Origin: Rhizomicrobium electricum
GTDB lineage: Bacteria > Pseudomonadota > Alphaproteobacteria > Micropepsales > Micropepsaceae
Direction: 5' to 3'
Assembly: GCF_011762045.1 (NCBI RefSeq)
Contig: NZ_JAASQS010000006.1
Location: forward strand, 62,001-126,000
DNA length: 64,000 bases
Of this stretch, positions 9,039 to 17,204 are shown in pieces. The translations under genes were made by a program, and so were the position numbers. How positions within the stretch are numbered: position 1 is the first letter of the stretch; every line of letters starts with the position of its first letter. The notes beneath the pieces are model-generated. The model had not been told where the DNA came from. It was given only the letters and a program-made list of their open reading frames with translations, and ran no database searches.

Positions 9039-9971
9039 CTATTTCGCTTTGCTCAGCATGCCGTGCATGGCGAGCCAGCGGGTGTAGGCGTCGAACCAAC
9101 CGGTCGAGGTGGTCGGCTTCTGATACATGCCGAAGCCGTGGCCGCCCTGTTCGAAGAGATGGAATTCGACCGGCCGCTTCGCCGTGCGCCAGCTATCGAT
9201 CAAGCCGTAGCCGCCATTGCCGAACAAGGGATCGTCGGCCGCAAGCGCCACGAACAGCGGCGGCGCGTCGGCGGGAACCGTCACCGGCGCCAGCGAGCCG
9301 TAGATGATGCCAATGAACGCGGGCTTGGCATCCTGGCCGGCGAGCGTCGTCGCCATCGTGAGCCCGGCACCGGCGGAGAAGCCGACCATGCCGATGCGGT
9401 CGGGATCGACATGCCACTCAGCGGCGCGGCTGCGCACCAGCGCGAAGGCGGCGCGCGCATCGGCGATCTGCGGCGCCAGACTTGCCGTCATGTCGACGTT
9501 GGGCGCTGCGGACGGCCGCGGCGCCTTGGCGATATTGGCGAACATGGCGGCGAGCGATTGGCCGAACTCGTCGAGGCCCGCCGGGGTCTGGCGCAGCCGG
9601 TATTTGAGCACGAACGCGGCCACGCCTTTGGCGGCAAGCGCCTTGGCGACATCCCAGCCTTCGTTCTGCATCGAAAGAGTCATGAAGCCGCCGCCCGGCG
9701 CGACGATCACCGCGGCACCGGTCGCCTTGGCCGGATCGGGCAGGAACGGCGTCAGCGTGGCCACCGTCACGTTGCGGGCGAAAACGCTGCCGTATTGGCT
9801 GTGCCAGGACTCCGGCACCGTGGCGCCCGGCAACGGACCGGTGCCGAGTTCGATGGCGCCCGGCTGCGCCGGAATCGCGATCGGCGCCATCTTGTCGTTC
9901 TGCGCCAGCGCGGGCGCGGCCAGCGCGAAAGCGAGCGCCACTAAGATCGAACCAACGATGCCTCGTGCCAT
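9039..9971 (-). CDS. Secreted alpha/beta hydrolase (esterase-like)
   Basis: 310 residues. A signal peptide ends near AAPALAQ (about residue 24). The oxyanion-hole block IVAPGGGF, the nucleophile elbow GFSAGAG with its Ser, a later Asp-rich loop (LAADDPLFG) and the catalytic His in GGHGFG give a complete alpha/beta hydrolase triad. The family resembles the acetyl-xylan-esterase/BD-FAE group of carbohydrate esterases exported to the periplasm; the substrate is inference. It stands alone on the minus strand between two copies of a palindromic element, in a patch that interrupts core genes. Confidence 0.85.
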   Translation of the reverse strand: MARGIVGSILVALAFALAAPALAQNDKMAPIAIPAQPGAIELGTGPLPGATVPESWHSQYGSVFARNVTVATLTPFLPDPAKATGAAVIVAPGGGFMTLSMQNEGWDVAKALAAKGVAAFVLKYRLRQTPAGLDEFGQSLAAMFANIAKAPRPSAAPNVDMTASLAPQIADARAAFALVRSRAAEWHVDPDRIGMVGFSAGAGLTMATTLAGQDAKPAFIGIIYGSLAPVTVPADAPPLFVALAADDPLFGNGGYGLIDSWRTAKRPVEFHLFEQGGHGFGMYQKPTTSTGWFDAYTRWLAMHGMLSKAK

Positions 9972-10054
9972 GAAAGCCCCCTGTTTGTGCGATGTCTCAC
10001 GCGGCGCAGAGAATACTCATACAATAGGAAGCGACACAACCGCGGTAAGCGATG

Positions 10055-10195
10055 TCACGTCGGGCGCGGGGGGAAGTCCGCGCGAAGCGCGGGAAGGGGG
10101 GATTACTGCGGGCATCACTCTCTCGCGCAAAATCACCCCCCTTCGTCATCCTGCGCCTACGCGCAGGCTGACACTTCCCCCCACGGTCCTAGTGC
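10055..10195. repeat. Palindromic element, copy 2
   Basis: About 141 bases related to the element at 8741-8948. The right end (10171-10195) shares ACTTCCCCCC, then CGGTCCTAGTGC, with copy 1. The left arm (10055-10077) carries the complementary GGGGGGAAGT. An inner stem pairs GAAGGGGGGAT with the CACCCCCCTTC side. As in copy 1, it is followed by GCGCCCGTGGAGGGCAGAAAAG (about 10212-10234). The two copies bracket the secreted hydrolase gene. Confidence 0.7.
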
Positions 10196-10291
10196 CGGTG
10201 TGAAAAATCTCGCGCCCGTGGAGGGCAGAAAAGAGGGGTGCGCCTGCGTAGGGTAGAAAAGAAAACACGCGAAGATGCGGCGTTTCCCAGC

Positions 10292-10468
10292 CTGTCATTC
10301 CCGGCTGAGCCAAGGCGCGTCAGCGCCAGGCGAAGGGAAGGGAACCCAGGAGCCGAAACACACTCAGCGAAGAAGAACGAGCGAAGATCACCGCTGGCAG
10401 CGCGCCGTTGACACGACCTGGGTCCCCTTCCCGTCGCCGCGCTGCGCTAGCTCCGCCGGGGATGACAG
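10292..10468. repeat. Long imperfect inverted repeat of a second type
   Basis: 177 bases beginning CTGTCATTCCCGGC and ending GCCGGGGATGACAG. The arms of about 55 bases are imperfectly complementary, including GGGAAGGGAACCCAGG on the left against CCTGGGTCCCCTTCCC on the right. This layout is typical of interspersed extragenic palindromes in alphaproteobacteria. It lies in the otherwise gene-free interval 9972-10534, just upstream of the AT-rich orphan gene. Confidence 0.7.
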
Positions 10469-10534
10469 TATCGAGATTGCACCAAGATGCTAAAAAACAC
10501 ATTCTTGCTTGTGAAAAAGCGCAGGAGGGGTGCC

Positions 10535-11263
10535 ATGGATTGGTGGAATCTGATTACGACATTAGTTGGCGCGATAATCGGCGCTGTAGTAGCTGGTGTG
10601 ATCTCGTACATTATTGCGCGCCAGAGCGCCCGAGAAACGTTAGCACTACAGAAACAAGAACGAGTCGACCGAGAAAAATCAAAAGCGCATAGCCTTACCG
10701 TAAAGATGATGCGCTTGACCAATTCCCTCGCGGGATTTCACAGCGCCATCGAAAGCTCTATACGCGAAGCAGAAAGACAAATCCCAGATGCACCTCTCTG
10801 GTGCAAAGTGAGACCCGTTGTGGGAACTGAAGACACAATGCTGCATCTCCTGCCCGATGAACTTGCTCTTTTTGTAGCGGCACGAGAATTTGATTTCATG
10901 AATAGAGCGATCATGTTGAACGATAGGTACAACTCATTTGTACTCGGCTGTCGCACATATTCAGCAGAACGTACACGCCTGACAGACGAATTCGGTGCTG
11001 AAATGGTAGGGAAATTTGGCACTACTCATTTCACCAAAGAACAATATGAACGAGTAGCACCACGTGTTGTTGTGGTCGACGCTCTTGCAAACGAAATCCG
11101 ATCTACGCTCAATGAATTATTTGCCGAAGCAATCAGCCTCATTACGAAGTTCACACCGATCATGAGGAAATACTTTGGCGACCAAACGTTTCCGGAGCTC
11201 GCCATTTTGGAACCAGCTAAGGCACTAGCATCTGGACAAATTTGCCCAAAAGCAAAAGCGTAG
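10535..11263 (+). CDS. AT-rich membrane-anchored protein of unknown function
   Basis: 242 residues from an ATG at 10535 with a strong AGGAGGGG site four bases upstream; the frame opens earlier at 10487 without such a site. A single N-terminal transmembrane segment (about residues 7-27, LVGAIIGAVVAGVISYII) is followed by charged, helical cytoplasmic sequence. Two Trp and four Cys can be seen, but no catalytic motif. Base composition differs sharply from its neighbours (23 G or C in the 60 bases from 10861), indicating recent acquisition. I do not recognise the family. The anchor plus charged helical region recalls small defence or stress effectors, but that is only resemblance. Confidence 0.7.
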   Translation: MDWWNLITTLVGAIIGAVVAGVISYIIARQSARETLALQKQERVDREKSKAHSLTVKMMRLTNSLAGFHSAIESSIREAERQIPDAPLWCKVRPVVGTEDTMLHLLPDELALFVAAREFDFMNRAIMLNDRYNSFVLGCRTYSAERTRLTDEFGAEMVGKFGTTHFTKEQYERVAPRVVVVDALANEIRSTLNELFAEAISLITKFTPIMRKYFGDQTFPELAILEPAKALASGQICPKAKA

Positions 11264-11287
11264 ACCGCCGAGTACGAGTCGTTGCCC

Positions 11288-11899
11288 TCACCCTCGCGCC
11301 GGTTTGCGCAGGTAGACGTACAAGGCGCCTTCGCCGCCGTGGCGTTTGTGGGCCCAGCGTTTGTCGGCGATGAGTTTCGCCATCGGCGCTTCGTCGAGCC
11401 AGCGCGGCACCATCTGTTTGAGCACGCCGCGGCCGGCTTCGCCTTTGCCGGTGACGATCAAGACCAGCCGGTCGCCGCGGCGATGGGCGGCGGTGAGGAA
11501 GGTGATGAGCGTGCCGTGCGCCGCCGCTTCGGTCATGCCATGCAGATCGAGCTTGGCGGCGGGCGCGATCTCGCCCTTTTCCAGTTTCTTCTTGGTGGCG
11601 CCATCAAGTCCGGTGGGCTTGGCGGCGAGCTTCGGATGCGGTTTGGGCGGCGGCGCTTTCGGCGCGGCAGGAATGATTGCCGGGCGCGGACGCAGGCCGA
11701 TCGCTTCGAGGAACAGCAGCACTTCGTCGTCGCTGGCCTGGCGCTTGCCGTTGACGATTGTCGGTTTTGCTTTCGAGGGCGCCTGTTCCGCAGCCTTTTT
11801 TGCGACCGCCTTTATCGCTGCGCGCACCGTTCTGACCGGCAGGCGTCCGGACAGCGCCGCGAGAAAAAGCTCGCGTTCTTCCGCCGTAACCTTTCTCAT
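11288..11899 (-). CDS. Smr-domain protein
   Basis: 203 residues. A proline-, alanine- and lysine-rich N-terminal half leads to a C-terminal Smr domain with LDLHG (residues 117-121), TGKG (150-153) and a closing GALYVYLRK. Smr domains are nicking nucleases or RNA-cleaving domains linked to MutS2 and ribosome rescue; this stand-alone form is common in alphaproteobacteria. The ATG makes an ATGA overlap with the MltA stop, so it is translationally coupled as the last gene of tim44-mltA-smr. Confidence 0.9.
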   Translation of the reverse strand: MRKVTAEERELFLAALSGRLPVRTVRAAIKAVAKKAAEQAPSKAKPTIVNGKRQASDDEVLLFLEAIGLRPRPAIIPAAPKAPPPKPHPKLAAKPTGLDGATKKKLEKGEIAPAAKLDLHGMTEAAAHGTLITFLTAAHRRGDRLVLIVTGKGEAGRGVLKQMVPRWLDEAPMAKLIADKRWAHKRHGGEGALYVYLRKPARG

Positions 11900-13068
11900 T
11901 GGAGCGTTCCGGCGCGCGCCAGGCGCTCCACCACCGGTTTCGGCAGCAACGCATAGAAGCGGCCCGGCTGGTTCATGGTCCCGGCTTGCTCTTCGGCTTT
12001 TTCGCCGTAACCGAAATAGACGTCGCCGCGCACGATATTGCGAATGGCGCCGCCGATGTCCTGGGCGATCAAGACGCGCCCGAGCGGGGCGGGTCCGGCG
12101 ACGAAGAACGGTGTGCCGAGGCCGTGAATGCGGGTGTCGACCGCGACGCTGGCTTTCGGCGTCAGCGGCACGCCTTGCGCCCCTTTGGCGCCAAGCCGCG
12201 GATCGCCGAGCTGTTCTTCGGAGAAGAAAATATACGAGGCATCGCTGTTCATGACCTCGGCGGCTTCGGCCGGATGCGATTTCAGCCAGGCGCGGATGAC
12301 TTGCAGGCTCATGCCGTCCTTGGGCACGCCGCGGGCGATCAGGGTCTTGCCGATGGCGGTGTAAGGCTGGCCGTTCTGGGCGGCATAGGCGACGCGGGCG
12401 GTCGTGCCGTCGTCGAAGGTGACCCGGCCCGAGCCCTGAATATGCAGGAAGAAGAGTTCGACCGGATCGTCGGTGTAGAACAGGATTTTGGCATTCAGGC
12501 CGTGGGCTTCGATGTCGGCACGGGCCGGATACGGCACCAGCTTCATGCCGTCCAGACGCCCGGCAAGGCGCTCGCCTTTGAGCGCCGGGCGGAAGGCACC
12601 GAGATCGACCTGAATGAGATCGTCGGGCTTGGCGTAGACCGGAATTTGGAAAGCGCCGTGACGGGTGCGGCTGCCTTTGATCTCGGGTTCGAAATAGCCG
12701 GTGAAGCGGCCTTGCGCGACCCGGCCCGCGGTCACCGCCACCGGCTGGAACCACTGCTCGAAAAACCGGCGGGCGTCGGGCGCTTGCGCGGCGGCGGCGC
12801 ACGGCGCGCGCCAATCGGCCAGCGTGCCGCCATAGGTTCCCATCGGCTCGGTGTCAGGCTTTTTCGCCAGCGCCACGCAGGATTGCTGAAACGCGCCCAG
12901 CGCCGCGCGCGGATCGGTGGCCGCCCAGCCGTCGAGTTCGGCAAAGGAGACTTTGCTCAGCTTCAGCGGTCCGGGCTGGGGGTGGAGGTACCACCAGATC
13001 CCGGCGCCGCACGCCAAAACGAGAAACAGAAGACCGAGAACGAGCGCCGGTGTTCGCGCTCGCGCCAC
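11896..13068 (-). CDS. mltA: MltA, membrane-bound lytic murein transglycosylase A
   Basis: About 390 residues from a GTG at 13068, one base after the Tim44 stop. The frame extends to 13176 without a better start, so the N-terminus is uncertain. A hydrophobic segment ending VLACG could be a lipobox or a plain anchor. The MltA domain includes GRFTGYFEP, the VELFFLHIQGSGRV block and the C-terminal 3D domain with IAQDIGGAI and RGDVYFGYG, which carry the catalytic Asp. It cleaves peptidoglycan to 1,6-anhydro-muropeptides in the periplasm. Confidence 0.92.
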   Translation of the reverse strand: MARARTPALVLGLLFLVLACGAGIWWYLHPQPGPLKLSKVSFAELDGWAATDPRAALGAFQQSCVALAKKPDTEPMGTYGGTLADWRAPCAAAAQAPDARRFFEQWFQPVAVTAGRVAQGRFTGYFEPEIKGSRTRHGAFQIPVYAKPDDLIQVDLGAFRPALKGERLAGRLDGMKLVPYPARADIEAHGLNAKILFYTDDPVELFFLHIQGSGRVTFDDGTTARVAYAAQNGQPYTAIGKTLIARGVPKDGMSLQVIRAWLKSHPAEAAEVMNSDASYIFFSEEQLGDPRLGAKGAQGVPLTPKASVAVDTRIHGLGTPFFVAGPAPLGRVLIAQDIGGAIRNIVRGDVYFGYGEKAEEQAGTMNQPGRFYALLPKPVVERLARAGTLQ

Positions 13069-13069
13069 C

Positions 13070-13723
13070 TCAGCGCGGCTCGCTCGAGGTCGCGACCAGC
13101 GTCCAATTGGGATCGCGCGCCCGCACGTCGCGGGTGAAGGTCCACACGTCGGTGACGTCCTGCACCGCGCTGGCATCGCCTTCGATCACCTTGCCGTCCT
13201 TGTCGGCGGTGGACGAGATCAGCCGCGAACTGAACGCCAGCGTGATTTCGGCGACACTGTTCTTGAGCGCGGCGGCGATGATCTTGACGTCGGAAAATCC
13301 GACCAGGGTCAGGGTGGCTTTCTGACCGGCCGCCTCGCGCGCCGCAATGGCACCGTCGAAAGCGGCGAACACTTCGTCGGACAGCAGCGGCTTCAGGATC
13401 GCCCGGTCGCCGCTCGCATACGCCGTCAGGATCATTTCATAGGCGGCGCGGGCCCCCTTGAGAAACTGATCCTTGTCGAAGCCGCGATCGGCCAGCCCGA
13501 TGTCGAACAGGCCCGACGCCACCGGATCGGTGGGCCGCTCGGGCGAGATATGGCTGAGCTTGGGCGCGGCGCCGACCGTGTCCTCAGCCTCGCGCAGACG
13601 GTAGTCCTCCTGCGGCGGGCGCTCGTGTCCCGTCCGCCGACCGAGCACGGTGTAAAGGCGGAATAACAGGATGCCTGCCACGGAGGCGATCAGAATAACG
13701 GTCAACAATTGGGAGTCAGCCAT
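13070..13723 (-). CDS. Tim44/TimA-family membrane-anchored protein
   Basis: 217 residues from an ATG at 13723. An ATG two codons upstream abuts GGAG directly, whereas the chosen one sits six bases from it. One N-terminal membrane segment (about residues 5-22) precedes a charged linker and a Tim44-like domain (about residues 70-215, with FLKGARAAYEMI and DVWTFTRDV). The bacterial relatives of mitochondrial Tim44 are inner-membrane adaptors of uncertain role. Order tim44-mltA-smr, next to divergent secB, is conserved in many alphaproteobacteria, suggesting a link to envelope protein traffic. Confidence 0.88.
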   Translation of the reverse strand: MADSQLLTVILIASVAGILLFRLYTVLGRRTGHERPPQEDYRLREAEDTVGAAPKLSHISPERPTDPVASGLFDIGLADRGFDKDQFLKGARAAYEMILTAYASGDRAILKPLLSDEVFAAFDGAIAAREAAGQKATLTLVGFSDVKIIAAALKNSVAEITLAFSSRLISSTADKDGKVIEGDASAVQDVTDVWTFTRDVRARDPNWTLVATSSEPR

Positions 13724-13894
13724 GTCCATCTCCGCGGGATACGCGGGTGCCGTAAACTACCGCCCCCGCGGGGGAGGGTCCATAGATAGGGCGTCAAAAT
13801 GGCAAAAGTACGGACCGGACCGGCGTTTTCCTTGAATTTGCCGTACATTCCATGCTAGCGCCGCGGCCGCGATAAACGAAACGACAGGTTTACC

Positions 13895-14377
13895 ATGGCC
13901 GACGAAACTCCCCCGCAAGGCACCAACGGTTCGGATCAGGACGCCCCCCGCGTCCAGGTGGTCGGCCAGTACATCAAGGATCTCTCGTTCGAGAACCCCG
14001 GCGTGATCAGCGGCCAACAGGCCCGCCCCCAGATCGAACTCAATGTCGACCTGCAGGTCCGCCAGCTCGAACAGGAGCATTACGAAGTCGAACTCAAGCT
14101 GCGCGTCAACGCCAAGGCGGACGAGAAGGCACTGTTCCTGCTCGAACTCGTCTACGGCGGCCTGTTCCAGCTCCACAACATTCCGGAAGAAGTGCGCCAG
14201 CAGGTGCTCTTGATCGAAGCGCCGCATATCCTGTTCCCGTTCGCCCGCCGCATCGTCGCCGATGTGGTGCGTGACGGCGGTATGCCCCCGCTGATGATCG
14301 AGCCGATCGACTTCGCCGCGCTCTATCGCGCCAAGCTCGCCCAGATGCAGGGCCAGCAGCCGGTCGCGCAGGCTTAA
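13895..14377 (+). CDS. secB: SecB export chaperone
   Basis: 160 residues, the usual size. QYIKDLSFENPG, the alternating strand IELNVDLQV and the ELVYGGLFQL and LFPFARRIVADV blocks are family hallmarks. The SecB tetramer keeps preproteins unfolded and hands them to SecA. It would be the expected chaperone for several secreted proteins encoded in this window, including the giant autotransporter, although that pairing is inference. It is divergent from tim44 and convergent with dnaQ, with two hairpins in the gap. Confidence 0.97.
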   Translation: MADETPPQGTNGSDQDAPRVQVVGQYIKDLSFENPGVISGQQARPQIELNVDLQVRQLEQEHYEVELKLRVNAKADEKALFLLELVYGGLFQLHNIPEEVRQQVLLIEAPHILFPFARRIVADVVRDGGMPPLMIEPIDFAALYRAKLAQMQGQQPVAQA

Positions 14378-14402
14378 TTTCGTTCAAACGCCACTAAGGC
14401 TT

Positions 14403-14434
14403 CCGCGCCACAAGGCGCGGCGGCCGGTCGGCCG
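14403..14434. terminator. Tandem hairpins between secB and dnaQ
   Basis: CCGCGCC-ACAA-GGCGCGG (14403-14420) is followed directly by CGGCCG-GT-CGGCCG. They lie in the short gap between two convergent genes and probably serve as a bidirectional terminator. Neither has a clear T-run. Confidence 0.55.
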
Positions 14435-14449
14435 CTGGACGTAAGATGA

Positions 14450-15151
14450 TCAATTCGTCGGTGCGGAGGCTGCGTTCCAGATCGCGGCCTCGCCCAATTC
14501 CTTCTTGACGAACGCGGCGTGCGCTTCGCGCTCTTCGGGCGTGATCAGCGACGGCAGCGGTTCGGGGCGCAGCCGCACCGTGCGGGCCTCTTCCGCCATT
14601 GCGGCCGTCACGTCGGCCGGCGCCAGGATGAAGCGCTTCTGCCGGCCACCCAACAATTCGAGATAGACCTGCGCCAGAAGATCGGAGTCGATCAGCGCGC
14701 CGTGCTTGGTGCGCGAGGTTGCGTCGATGGCAAAGCGCTTGCAGAGCTCGTCGAGCGAAACGCGCGAGCCGGGAAACTTGATCCGCGCCATTGCCAGCGT
14801 GTCGATCGCCCGCGCATCGGGCAAAATCGGATGGCCGGCACGCGACAGCTCGAAATTGAGGAATTTCATGTCGAACGCGGCGTTGTGGATCACCAGCGGC
14901 GCATCGCCGATGAACTCCAGGAACTCGGCCGCGATGTCGGCGAACACCGGCTTGTCGGCCAGGAACGACGCCGACAGGCCGTGCACCTTTTCGGCCTCCT
15001 CCGGCATGTCGCGCTCGGGATTGATGTAGACGTGATATTCGGCGCCGGTGGGAAAGTGATCGACCAGCTCGACGCAGCCGATTTCGACGAGGCGATCGCC
15101 GCTCGCCGGATCGAGGCCGGTGGTTTCGGTATCGAGAACGATTTCACGCAT
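14450..15151 (-). CDS. dnaQ: DNA polymerase III epsilon subunit (proofreading exonuclease)
   Basis: 233 residues. Exo I is [11 protein letters not shown] with Asp7 and Glu9; Exo II lies in [14 protein letters not shown]; Exo III is [14 protein letters not shown]. The C-terminal tail (about residues 185-233) would bind the alpha subunit. It is the last gene of the coupled run ppsR-maf-aroE-coaE-dnaQ, which starts at the candidate origin. Its ATG lies inside the end of coaE (8-base overlap). Confidence 0.96.
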   Translation of the reverse strand: MREIVLDTETTGLDPASGDRLVEIGCVELVDHFPTGAEYHVYINPERDMPEEAEKVHGLSASFLADKPVFADIAAEFLEFIGDAPLVIHNAAFDMKFLNFELSRAGHPILPDARAIDTLAMARIKFPGSRVSLDELCKRFAIDATSRTKHGALIDSDLLAQVYLELLGGRQKRFILAPADVTAAMAEEARTVRLRPEPLPSLITPEEREAHAAFVKKELGEAAIWNAASAPTN

Positions 15152-15764
15152 GGGTCTGTTCTTGCAATCGCCGCCACTTCAGTTCGTCGACGATCTTACG
15201 GACTTGGGCGCGGGCGTGGTCGAACCCTTCACTGGTGTCCACAACAAAATCGGCCAGGGTGCATTTTTCGAGGTCGGGCATCTGGCGGGCGAGAATCTGC
15301 GCCAGCTTCTCCTCGGTCATGCCGGGACGGGCGAGCGCGCGCTGGCGTTGAATCTCGGCCGGGGCCGACACCACCACCACCACGTCGACCCGTGAATCGC
15401 CGCCGGTCTCGAACAGCAGCGGAATGTCGAGCACGATCAGTTCGGCATAGGGGTGGGCGGCGATGAATTCGCGCTGCTTTCTGGTCACCAGCGGGTGGAC
15501 GATGGCTTCCAGCCGGGGAAAGCCGTCGGGGTCTTTGGCCAGCGCCGCCATCAGCGCGACGCGGTCGACGGCCCCGTCGCGGGTGGTGCCGGGAAACGCC
15601 TGTTCGATGGGCTGCACAGCTTCTCCACAAGGCCCGTACAGGCTGTGGACGGCGGCGTCGGAATCGTAAACCGGGATGCCGAACTCGGCGAACATGGCGG
15701 CGGTCGCCGTCTTGCCCATGCCGATCGAGCCGGTCAGTCCCACCACAAGCGGACGCTCAACCAC
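15144..15764 (-). CDS. coaE: Dephospho-CoA kinase
   Basis: 206 residues from a GTG start. The P-loop [11 protein letters not shown] spans residues 9-19. [15 protein letters not shown] and DIPLLFE are typical CoaE motifs. It phosphorylates dephospho-CoA in the last step of coenzyme A synthesis. The GTG lies 8 bases inside the aroE end, with GAAGG upstream; the stop overlaps the dnaQ start by 8 bases. Translation is probably coupled along the set. Confidence 0.96.
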   Translation of the reverse strand: MVERPLVVGLTGSIGMGKTATAAMFAEFGIPVYDSDAAVHSLYGPCGEAVQPIEQAFPGTTRDGAVDRVALMAALAKDPDGFPRLEAIVHPLVTRKQREFIAAHPYAELIVLDIPLLFETGGDSRVDVVVVVSAPAEIQRQRALARPGMTEEKLAQILARQMPDLEKCTLADFVVDTSEGFDHARAQVRKIVDELKWRRLQEQTHA

Positions 15765-16611
15765 CTTGCAACGCCTTCACAAGCTCGGCGCGCAAGGCCG
15801 CGGTCACTTCCGGGCGGACGCCGAAAAACGCTTCGAACGACGGCACCGCCTGATGCAGCAGCATCCACAATCCATCCACCGTCTTCAGCCCCCGTGTGCG
15901 CGCTTTGGCGAGGAGACCGGTTTCGAGCGGATTGTAGACGGCATCGAACACCGCCGCACCGGCCGGCAGATCGTCGAGACCGAGATCGAGCGACGGGGTC
16001 TGTTTCATTCCGGCGCTGGTGGTGTGGACGATCAGAGCGACGTCGCGGCCGGACCAGGCGTCGTACCCGGCCCCGCTGAGCTTGGCGGCGGTTTTGCCGG
16101 CAAACGATGACGCCAGCGCCACGGCTTTGGCGGGAGTGCGGTTGAACAGGCGGATTTCGGCAACGCCGAGACCGTCGAGGGCATGGATCGCCGCCCGCGT
16201 GGTGCCGCCGGCGCCCCAGATCGCCGCGGTCTTGCCGCGCAGCGCTTCGGCCCCGAGATGTTGCGTCAGGGTGGCGGCGAGACCGTAGGCATCGGTGTTG
16301 CGGCCCTCGAGACCGTCCGCTGTGGTCACCAACAGATTGACCGCGCCGATGGCGGTTGCCGCCGCATCGTGACGGACGGCCAAGGCGAAGGCTGACTCCT
16401 TGTGCGGCACGGTGACGTTGAAACCCTTGAACCCGGCCCGCACCAAGCCGTCGATGCTGCGCGAAAAATCCGCGGGCGCGATGGCGAGCGGCACATAAGC
16501 GCCGTCGATGCCGTATTGCCTCAGCCAATGGCCGTGCAACGCCGGCGACAGCGATTGGCCGACCGGCCAGCCGATCACGCCTGCCAGCAATGCGGACCCC
16601 GTCAAACTCAT
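15757..16611 (-). CDS. aroE: Shikimate dehydrogenase
   Basis: 284 residues. Substrate-binding SLSPALH near residues 20-26, the catalytic Lys71 in NVTVPHK and Asp107 in GRNTDAYG are all present. The NADP-binding GAGGTTRA and NRT motif follow, and the closing DGLWMLLHQA helix is typical. It reduces 3-dehydroshikimate in aromatic amino acid synthesis. Its ATG forms an ATGA overlap with the maf stop. Confidence 0.97.
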   Translation of the reverse strand: MSLTGSALLAGVIGWPVGQSLSPALHGHWLRQYGIDGAYVPLAIAPADFSRSIDGLVRAGFKGFNVTVPHKESAFALAVRHDAAATAIGAVNLLVTTADGLEGRNTDAYGLAATLTQHLGAEALRGKTAAIWGAGGTTRAAIHALDGLGVAEIRLFNRTPAKAVALASSFAGKTAAKLSGAGYDAWSGRDVALIVHTTSAGMKQTPSLDLGLDDLPAGAAVFDAVYNPLETGLLAKARTRGLKTVDGLWMLLHQAVPSFEAFFGVRPEVTAALRAELVKALQGG

Positions 16612-17204
16612 GCCTCGATCAGCCCGTGATGACGCAGCGCCGCCAGCAGCGGCAGCAGCGGCAATCCCAGCACGCAGAAGAAATCGCCGCTGATGGATTC
16701 GAACAACTGAGCGCCGCGGCCTTCGAGCTGATAGCAGCCGACCGAGCCGAGCACGAGCTTGCCTTCGTTCTTGAGATAGGCATCGAGGAATTCGTCGGAG
16801 AAAGCGCGCATGCGCAGCGTGGCGCTTTCGCAGTAGCGCCAGACCGGCTTGCCGCCTTGCGCCAGAACGCAGGCGGTGACGAGCTGATGATCGCGGCCGC
16901 GCAGGAAGGCCAGCGTCTCGCGCGCTTCGGCGGTATCGCGGGCCTTGTCGAACACGCGGCCTTCCGAGATCAGCACCTGGTCGCAGCCGAGCACCAGCGC
17001 TTGCGGCGAGGCCTCGGACACATTGAGCGCCTTGGCTTCGGCGAGAGCGTCGGCAAACGTCTTCGCCGCGACACCGTCGCGGCGCAGCGTCTCCTTGATG
17101 GCGGATTCGTCGACATCGGGCGGGCGCACGCCGAACCGCACCCCGGCCTCGCGCAACAGACGGGCCCGGATGCCGCTCGACGAAGCCAGGATCAACATGG
17201 TCAT
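16608..17204 (-). CDS. maf: Maf-family nucleoside triphosphate pyrophosphatase
   Basis: 198 residues. The N-terminal ILASSSGIRARLLREAG motif and VDESAIK are Maf hallmarks; the late VGCYQLEGRGAQLFESISG block looks more like the YceF (m7GTP) than the YhdE (dTTP/UTP) subgroup. Maf proteins hydrolyse modified or canonical pyrimidine nucleotides as house-cleaning enzymes. The ATG at 17204 overlaps the ppsR stop (ATGA). The second gene leftward from the oriC candidate is maf in Caulobacter as well. Confidence 0.92.
   Translation of the reverse strand: MTMLILASSSGIRARLLREAGVRFGVRPPDVDESAIKETLRRDGVAAKTFADALAEAKALNVSEASPQALVLGCDQVLISEGRVFDKARDTAEARETLAFLRGRDHQLVTACVLAQGGKPVWRYCESATLRMRAFSDEFLDAYLKNEGKLVLGSVGCYQLEGRGAQLFESISGDFFCVLGLPLLPLLAALRHHGLIEA

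Noticed and set aside
8349-9099. Short reading frames in the 8.3-9.1 kb gap
   Set aside because: No recognisable domain, poor starts, and they overlap the palindromic element; treated as chance frames.
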